Assembly (NCBI RefSeq): GCF_000247695.1
Contig: NW_004624734.1
Coordinates: forward strand, 32,937,734 to 33,001,733
Length of the DNA: 64,000 bases
From: Heterocephalus glaber
Taxonomy: Eukaryota; Chordata; Mammalia; Rodentia; Bathyergidae
Direction: 5' to 3'
Part shown: piece by piece, positions 57,591 to 64,000 of the stretch
Position numbering within the stretch: position 1 is the first letter of the stretch
Layout: the number at the start of each line of letters is the position of its first letter
Program-made: the position numbers and the translations under genes
Notes under the pieces: model-generated
The model's input: the letters and a program-made list of their open reading frames with translations, nothing else
Told to the model about the DNA's origin: nothing
Databases searched by the model: none

Positions 57591-58690
57591 CTTGGGTGTG
57601 ACAGTTGAAAAAAAGACTATTTTTGCTATAGAGTTCTATTGGTATTTTCATTGTTATTCACATAAGTTTTTATTTCTGATGTTATCATTTAGGTTTTGTA
57701 AATAAATAAATAGCTGATGTGAAAATGTTGATGTCTGTTCTTAGCACTCATTACATATTTGATGTTTTACTGATCTCTGATTTCTCTAAGTGCACGCTGT
57801 ACAACACAGTAGGAAGCTCCGACAAAATAAGAAGAGAGGTGACAAGAATGGCCTGCCACATAGGAAAGGAAAGCTAAGCACATGTGCTGTCATTGTGAGA
57901 CATGTGCATGGAACAAGCAGTTGTCATGTGTGAATACTGCCTTGGGTGTGACAGTTGAAGCAAAGATTAATTCTGTGGTAGACTTTTGTTTGTGTTTACA
58001 CTGTCATTCACATAGGTTTTTATTTCTGATTTTATTTCTTAGGTTTTGTAAAATGTTGATGTCTATTCTAAGCACTCATTACATATTTGATATTTTCTTT
58101 TATTGATTTTATTTTCTTATTTAGGTATGATAATTGAAGTAAAGATTATTTTTTGTAGAGAGCTACTGATATTCTCATTGTAGTTCATGTAGAATTTTAT
58201 TTCTAATGTTATCTTTTAGGTTTTGTAAGCAAGTACACAGATGATGTGAAAATGTTGATGTTTATTCTAAATGAACAATACATATTAATAATTTAATACT
58301 TTATTTTATTGATATTGTATGTTCCTATTAACTACACATTGTATAATATAGTAAGAACCTCCTGCAAAACAGCAAGACCAGGGAGATGTTAAATATGTCC
58401 TACAAAAAGGCCAGGAAAGTAAAATACATGTGCTGTTAGTGTAAGCAATATGTGTGTATGGAACATGCTATTGTCCTGTGTGAAGACTGCCTTGGGTATG
58501 ATAACTGAAGTAAAGATTTTTTTTTGTAGAATACTCTTGGTATTTTCATTTAGTTCACATAGAAATTTATTTCTGTTGTTCTTTTTTAGACTTTGTATAT
58601 CAAAAAAAGTGAATGTTGAAAATTTTGATGCTTTTTATAGACAATAAATATTAAAAATGCAATGCTTTATCTTTGTAATATTTTAAGGAC
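57495..58690 (+). repeat. Tandem repeats of the piggyBac C-terminal domain plus 3' flank
   Basis: The cysteine-rich domain and the AT-rich sequence after it occur as a series. Copy 1 is at 57495-57785 and copy 2 at about 57790-58105. A partial third copy has only the 3' flank (about 58124-58320), and copy 4 is at about 58325-58690. Shared anchors are TGCCTTGGGTGTGACAGTTG, TTTATTTCTGAT and AGGTTTTGTAA. Copy 4 retains CKQYVCMEHAIVLCEDC in frame, except for one stop. Copies 1 and 2 are about 354-360 bp apart, and copy 2 to copy 4 is about 545 bp. Confidence 0.85.
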
Positions 58691-59238
58691 TCATTTAATA
58701 ATTCATAAAATGTAAATTAATAATTCATCAATAGAAATATTCTAAAGAATAAACATAGATTTGATATACCCATATTTCTGTGACTTTATGACAAAAAAAT
58801 GTGTTATGTTTCTCTATATGGCAGTTTTTGAACCTATATTACTATATAATTGACAAATAACTTGTTATAAATTGGGCTTAAATTAGACTAGGTCCTATAC
58901 AAAATATCCGTTTTTACCACATATATACTATAATATCTGCCAAATATACTTTTCCTCAAATTATTCCAATATGACTTCAAACTAAGTGCGTAGAATAGTA
59001 GCTGACCAGAGGAAATAGGTCATGTGTGTTTCCAAAGTACTGGACAAAGACAGTATTTAAAATATGGACATTTAAGCAAGAATATATATTTATAAGCATC
59101 TGAATACTTCTGACATAAGAAAAAATTTTTACACTAACAAAAGAAAACCCATTACTCTAAAACCTCAATATTTGAGATTTGCTCTAAATAAATAAAGTGA
59201 ACAGATGATACAGTGCCTCAAACAACTATCAGTTTCTC
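58691..59238. other. Unassigned AT-rich stretch
   Basis: I see no gene or named repeat. It follows the tandem array and may include the eroded end of the piggyBac element. Confidence 0.4.
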
Positions 59239-59291
59239 ACCTTGTTATTTTTTTTGGTACCGGGGATCGAACTTGGGTCCTTGCGCTTGCG
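59239..59291 (-). mobile_element. 5'-truncated young ID-like SINE with 15-bp TSD
   Basis: Only the 3' half is present: T8, GGTACCGGGGATCGAACTTG, GGTCCTTGCGCTTGCG. AACTATCAGTTTCTC flanks both sides exactly (59224-59238 and 59292-59306). Confidence 0.95.
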
Positions 59292-59306
59292 AACTATCAG
59301 TTTCTC

Positions 59307-60139
59307 TAAAAAGTATGATGAACCAAAGTTTCAGTAATATTTTTCTCTAAACATCTACAGAACCTGTACACTAAATCACATTTTTATTACATATTAATTT
59401 ATATTATTTTCAAGTCATTCCTCATTTTTCTCTGAGTTTCAAAAATCTTTGTAATACTATACCAAACCAACTAGATGTATAAGCAATTCTTATAGCAGTT
59501 ACTCATCTCCTTACAACTCTTCCTAATGCTGTGGAAAAATAGGTTTCAATTAGATATAAGAGTTTTGAGTACCATGTAATTCAGTGGACTGTTGCAAGGC
59601 CCCCAAAAGACTGAAATCATAACAATATTTGAAGGAGATTGAGGTAGACATCTTTAGCAAGTTGTTTTAGAAGACTGAGAATGGAAGAAGAAGAAGAAGA
59701 AAATAAAACAAAGTAGTAGATACCTGAACTAGTGTGTGTGGTGGGAGAAAAAGACATGGCACAGAAACAAATAGATTGAGGAAGCCTAGAAATGATAAAT
59801 AGCCACAAATCGGTAATTTGTTAAATATGAGAATAAGATAAAACAATGATTAAAGATAAGTTCATTTCAGCAAAGATTTATGAAGACCCTAATTAGTGCA
59901 AGGTACTTAAAAATATGAAAACAGATCAGTTCCCAAAGTACTTAAAATCAAGTAAGGCAGGCAGACAATGTCCATAAAAACAATGAAGTTTTACCATAAC
60001 TAGTATTATAGGTATAACATAATATATTGTTAGGACAGAGAGTGACTCAATCAATCTTGAATAGAAGTGGGAAGAATAATGTTTTAACCTTCACTGACTG
60101 TTAGACTAATAAAATATTTGTTAAATCATTTGTATTCTT
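59307..60139. other. Unassigned stretch
   Basis: Nothing supportable except a short GAA-type run (about 59685-59703). Confidence 0.4.
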
Positions 60140-60490
60140 TCTTCAAAATGTATCCTAAACCACCTCCCTTACATCTCCTTGTACTAGTAAAGTCCAAGCA
60201 CAGGTCATTTTTCACCTATACTACTTCACCAAACTCTCAGCATCAAATATAATCTCTTACCCAAGCAAACCAAATTAGTTACCAAAGTTTTAGCAGACTG
60301 CTTTTATCATGTTACCCTCTCACTATTCTGAGGTCTTTGGTGACTTATAATGACTTCAAGGATCAACCTTATGTTTCTCAAAAGAATCACTTTCAGAAGC
60401 CTCTCATCCTGGTCATAAAAGTTTTGCATTACTTTTATCCTGGTTAAAGAAATGCAGCCACATTGTAAAAAGGATTTGAGGAGCACTTGA
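60140..60490. repeat. L2-like ancient repeat
   Basis: 'tttatcatgttaccctctcac', 'aatgacttcaaggatcaacc' and 'ttcagaagcctctcatcctgg' match an L2-type block. Weak. Confidence 0.4.
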
Positions 60491-60504
60491 CTTATCCAAT
60501 CAGA

Positions 60505-60655
60505 AAACCTGAGATTCCATACTGGCTCTGCCACCTCTCAGTTTTATGATATTACACAAATCAGTCTGTACTCTTATTTCTGTAATCTGAGGGAAAAAAT
60601 CCAATCTCATGAGGCATTGTGAGAATGTATGTGAAGTTTTAATAAAGTGAGAAAG
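60505..60655 (+). repeat. MIR SINE
   Basis: 'agattccatactggctctgccacctctcag', 'atgatattacacaaatcag', 'tgaggcattgtgagaatgtatgtg' and 'ttttaataaagtgagaaaggc' fit MIR. Confidence 0.65.
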
Positions 60656-61269
60656 GCAATGATAAAATTTCTATATAATTTATGAAGATGATTATAAATT
60701 CATATTAGGTAATGCCACTTCTTTATGTAATGAGTGATCAGTCTAAATGATTCGGAGCTTGAATAAAAGATTAGCTATCCCAAGTGCATGACTCCATTCC
60801 TTTTGGCATTCCAAGCTAATACGATAGGGAGAGAGGACATTAGGTGATTTTTTTTATCTATATCCATGGAGTTATTACCCCAAACTCTCAAAGCTTTTGA
60901 TTTTGTGCCCCTATCCAAGCCAACTAAAGTTTGCATCTACAAACAGGCAAAAGTCTAGACAACTTTTTAAATCTGGATCATTAGAGTTTCAATAACCATC
61001 CCCCCTCCATTTTTATAAAATTTCTAGTTTGGGAAATAAGCTCCCCCCATTACTCTCCTTTTCTATGAATAATTTGTATGTGATAGTTTGCCAGAGTCTT
61101 CCTATCTAGTTTTGTGTCAACTGTCCATAACAATGTTGAGCAATAGACCTTTCTACATTGATGGGTATGTCCCATATATGTACCATTCAATATGGCAGCC
61201 ACTAGCTGTCTACAGCTACTGAGCACCTATTATACAGGCGGTGCATCTGAAGAATGACATGTATGTATT
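60656..61269. other. Unassigned stretch
   Basis: No gene or named repeat recognised. CpG-poor. Confidence 0.4.
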
Positions 61270-61450
61270 TATGCATGTACTGGGGAATCTAGGGTCTTTG
61301 CACTGAGCTACATTCCCACCCCTCCCACTTTATATTTTGAGACAGGGTCTAACTTAGTCACTATATTGACCTTGGTTGGCTTGAACTTGTGATCCTCCTG
61401 CCTCACCTTCCCAGAATGCTATGATTACAGGTATGCACCAGCATGGCTAG
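61270..61450 (-). mobile_element. Old B1+ID dimeric SINE
   Basis: Minus-strand order: GTACTGGGGAATCTAGGGTC and GCACTGAGCTACATTCCCACCC (ID part), then TTTTGAGACAGGGTCTAACT, TGATCCTCCTGCCTCACCTT and TACAGGTATGCACCAGCATG (B1 part). Confidence 0.85.
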
Positions 61451-61839
61451 CAAAAATTTTATAAATTTAATAATTAATTTAAATTTAAATGGCCACATAC
61501 ATCTTGTGGTTACCATTTTTGGACTGCTCAGGTATTGAGCATGTTTGCCAGAAACAAATTCTTTCCCACAAATGTCCCTAGCTGCATGACAATGATTCAT
61601 GTCATTGCTCATGGATTCCTTCTACTGACCCTCCCTTTCTCCCAACTGTAGGCTAAAGCAGTTCACATTAGATTCCTAAAGAACTTCACTTGTGAGCTTT
61701 TCTATGACACCACCCTTGACTTCTTTGATAACAACAAAATAAAAAGAGCTATAAAGTTAAGGAATAAAGAAAATTAACATTTGAATCCCAGAAACAGACT
61801 TTATATGCCAGAATTAAGTAAATCTTGAACAAATATTGA
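61451..61839. other. Unassigned stretch
   Basis: The 69-codon minus frame at 61403-61612 is not recognised. Confidence 0.4.
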
Positions 61840-61935
61840 GACAAATTTCTCATCTATAAAATAGTAATAAGACCAATAATCTTGCAAATTTGTTGTAAGA
61901 ATTAGAAAATTCTAAGTAACATTATCATGCAGCTA
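61840..61935 (+). repeat. MIR fragment
   Basis: 'gacaaatttctcatctataaaatagtaataagacc' followed by 'gttgtaagaattagaaaat' is a MIR 3' core. Confidence 0.65.
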
Positions 61936-62034
61936 GTATTTGTCTCCTAGTATCAGTCACTGTGAAAGAGCAACACTTGATTTTTTTTATTTTCTTAGCA
62001 ACATTATAAAATAAGTATATATTCATCCATATAT

Positions 62035-62460
62035 GTAACAATTTTATTCATTCCTTCATTCAACAGGGCTGAATGTACCTGTTAAGAAACTAAAGATAAA
62101 GAAGTAAAACAAAGTCATTGTAATCGTAGATCTTATACTCTAGTGGAAAAGACATCAATAAGCAACACAACAAATACATATGTAATGCAATGTCAGTAAA
62201 ATGTTATGAAGCAAGACAGTACAAAGTAAAGAAAGCTGTTCTCTAGAAAAAGTTGTATAGCAAAACATCTCTATTGAACTAATGCTTGAGTAGGGAACTA
62301 AAAAATGAAGCATGAGAGTGAGCTATATGGAAATAGAGAAGAATGTTCCCAGAGGAGGAACAGAATCAATGGGAGCTGATATACAGCACAATCACTGGGA
62401 GGTAATACATGAATGAACCAGAAAATGTACATGACCCGCAGGATTTTATCTTATCATGAG
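62035..62460 (+). repeat. Ancient dispersed repeat
   Basis: 'tattcattccttcattcaac', 'gtagatcttatactctagtgg', 'agagaagaatgttcccagagg' and 'gcaggattttatcttatcatgag' are landmarks of the same old repeat family as the copies listed earlier in the window. Confidence 0.45.
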
Positions 62461-62638
62461 AAAATGAACAAAACACAATGACTTAGAAAGGAAAATTTCA
62501 ATGAAGAGAAATAGATAATGATGGGAGAAAATGCTATTATTTTTATATTATAGAGGAAGATATTAAAAAGTTAAATGATTAACTGATAAATTATAGAATG
62601 AGCATTTAAACCCATGAAGTTTGACTATCTTCATTTTT

Positions 62639-62726
62639 TGTTTGTTTGTTTTTGGTACCAGGGATCGAATTCAGGTCCTTGCGCTTGCACAGCAGGTGGC
62701 GAAACCACTGAGCTAAATCCCTGGCC
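62639..62726 (-). mobile_element. Young ID-like SINE with 15-bp TSD
   Basis: TTTGTTTGTTTGTTTTTGG tail, GGTACCAGGGATCGAATTCA, CTAAATCCCTGGCC. ACTATCTTCATTTTT is repeated exactly on both sides. Confidence 0.95.
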
Positions 62727-62742
62727 ACTATCTTCATTTTTA

Positions 62743-63609
62743 AATTAATATTCCATTCTCTTCTGCTATACTATAAAGTCTCCATAAGGAACCAAACAAT
62801 GAGAAGGATTTTAGTAAATTCTTTGTTATACCCCTATTATCAATATAGTGGATTAAGCGAGATAGAAAAGAAGATTGAAATAACTGATTTTCCCTCTAGG
62901 TAAAATATGAAAACCTCATTATAATTAAAGACACTGTGATCCTAAAACCCAGAGAGATAGCTGTCCATTTTTAGAGAAAATCTATCAAAAAGAAAAAACA
63001 AAAACAAACAAAAAACTTCACAAACAATAAATAAAATGTACCCCTTAAAAATAAAAGCAATAGGTTTTCAAAGGGGGTAAAGTGAGAGAGAACTACTCAA
63101 ATGGGCCTAGAACTTCCCTTAAAACAGTGAACTATATACATGGGTTTAGAAATGGAAGAAAACTATAATCAACGTAGGAAAAAAACCAAGGTTATTATTA
63201 CACAGATGTTAATCAAACTAGTTATAAATTAGCAATACATATCAGGACTTAATGGTACCATCTGCCTAAGTATTTTCTTCACTTCCTAAATAACTATTTA
63301 GGACTTAAAAATACTACTTCATTTCAAAGCTGCTTCCTATCATTTAACAAACTAGTTCACAACTGTCAACACTTTAACTCATAAACCAAAGGAAGAAAAT
63401 GCCACAGCCATATGGAAAACATTTTCACCGTGCCATAATAATCTGTTTAATCTGTATGAAATATCTTGTTCATAATCTTATACTTTTTTCCTAATTGGAC
63501 AGCAATATTTATTCTTCAAAATCTGGAAAGTTCAGAACATACATGGGAGAAGACAAATATCAACTTGAATTCCATCACCAAAAGAAGATAATCATTGTCA
63601 GTATGACAG
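62743..63609. other. Unassigned stretch
   Basis: I see nothing supportable. Confidence 0.4.
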
Positions 63610-63805
63610 GATATTTCTTCAGACTAATATATATGGTGGGAAGGTAGAATGGCACAGCTGCTGAGAAAAATAATGTGGTATTTTTTTCAAATAGTTAAAC
63701 AGATAGTAACTACATAACCTGGCCATTCTATTCCCAGATATAGGCACAAGAAAACTGAAGGCATATGTCTACACAAAAACTTAACACAAATATTCATATC
63801 AGATT
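63610..63805 (+). mobile_element. Old L1 ORF2 C-terminal fragment
   Basis: 'aatggcacagctgctgagaaaaataatgtgg', 'agttaaacagatagtaac', 'ttcccagatataggcacaaga' and 'catatgtctacacaaaaactta' are the order of an eroded L1 ORF2 tail. The final ~200 bp of the window are unassigned. Confidence 0.65.
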
Positions 63806-64000
63806 TCTCCCCAAGTAAGACCTAATTGGAAAATAAACCCTAGCATGATTTTTCAGGATCCTCATAATATAAGCCTTACCCCAAAAATAAACCCTGGTTA
63901 AAATAGTCAGGTGGACACATTTAGAACATCCATTGCAACACACGACAGATACACTGAATTATAAAAAAAATATTAATATATAATCAAATATAAATAATAT

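Noticed and set aside
1..64000. CRISPR arrays, bacterial operons or phage-like systems
   Set aside because: No spaced direct-repeat arrays and no prokaryotic gene organisation. All evidence is of a mammalian nuclear genome.

Overview
The window looks like AT-rich, gene-poor nuclear DNA from a rodent outside the mouse/rat group. The evidence is a dense set of young tRNA-Ala-derived (ID-like) SINEs ending in A-tails, B1-type (7SL-derived) SINEs with the rodent internal duplication, B1+ID dimers, and several ages of LINE-1 on a background of MIR, L2-like and MaLR remnants. I cannot fix the species from the sequence alone. No intact protein-coding gene is recognisable. Almost all listed open frames are short, chance, or inside transposable elements.

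Layout. 1-9 kb: a coding-like remnant around a perfect palindrome, old repeats, MIR, a degraded L1, and a locally CpG- and G-rich patch near 6.0-6.5 kb that stands out from its surroundings. 9-23 kb: mostly unassigned sequence with two old L1 fragments, a B1+ID dimer, a 2.4-kb L1 ORF2/3' end (17.9-20.3 kb) and a MaLR-type solo LTR (20.5-20.9 kb). 23-31.6 kb: L1 fragments, an EIF3A processed pseudogene (24.3-25.3 kb), an MLT1-type LTR and a cluster of SINEs. 31.9-32.5 kb: a mariner remnant whose two ends are inverted copies of each other. 33-43 kb: largely unique DNA with a weak candidate 3' gene end on the minus strand and one L1 with a clear target-site duplication. 43.4-47.2 kb: a Tigger-type MITE and a full-length 2.37-kb Tigger element inserted into an older repeat. 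47-56 kb: MIR, old repeats, two MLT1-type LTRs, B1 and ID SINEs, and an L1 3' end with an open ORF2 tail. 56-58.7 kb: an unidentified LTR-like block, then a piggyBac transposase fragment whose cysteine-rich C-terminal domain and 3' flank are tandemly repeated. 58.7-64 kb: SINEs, L2-like and MIR remnants, and unassigned AT-rich DNA.

The most unusual structures are the tandem piggyBac C-terminal array (57.5-58.7 kb), the palindromic mariner (31.9-32.5 kb), the Tigger relic with a PCNA-box-like C-terminus (45.2 kb) and a roughly 75-bp repeat found twice near 1.7 and 3.0 kb. Nothing here forms a functional operon or pathway. The window is best read as layered transposon history with possible sparse exons.
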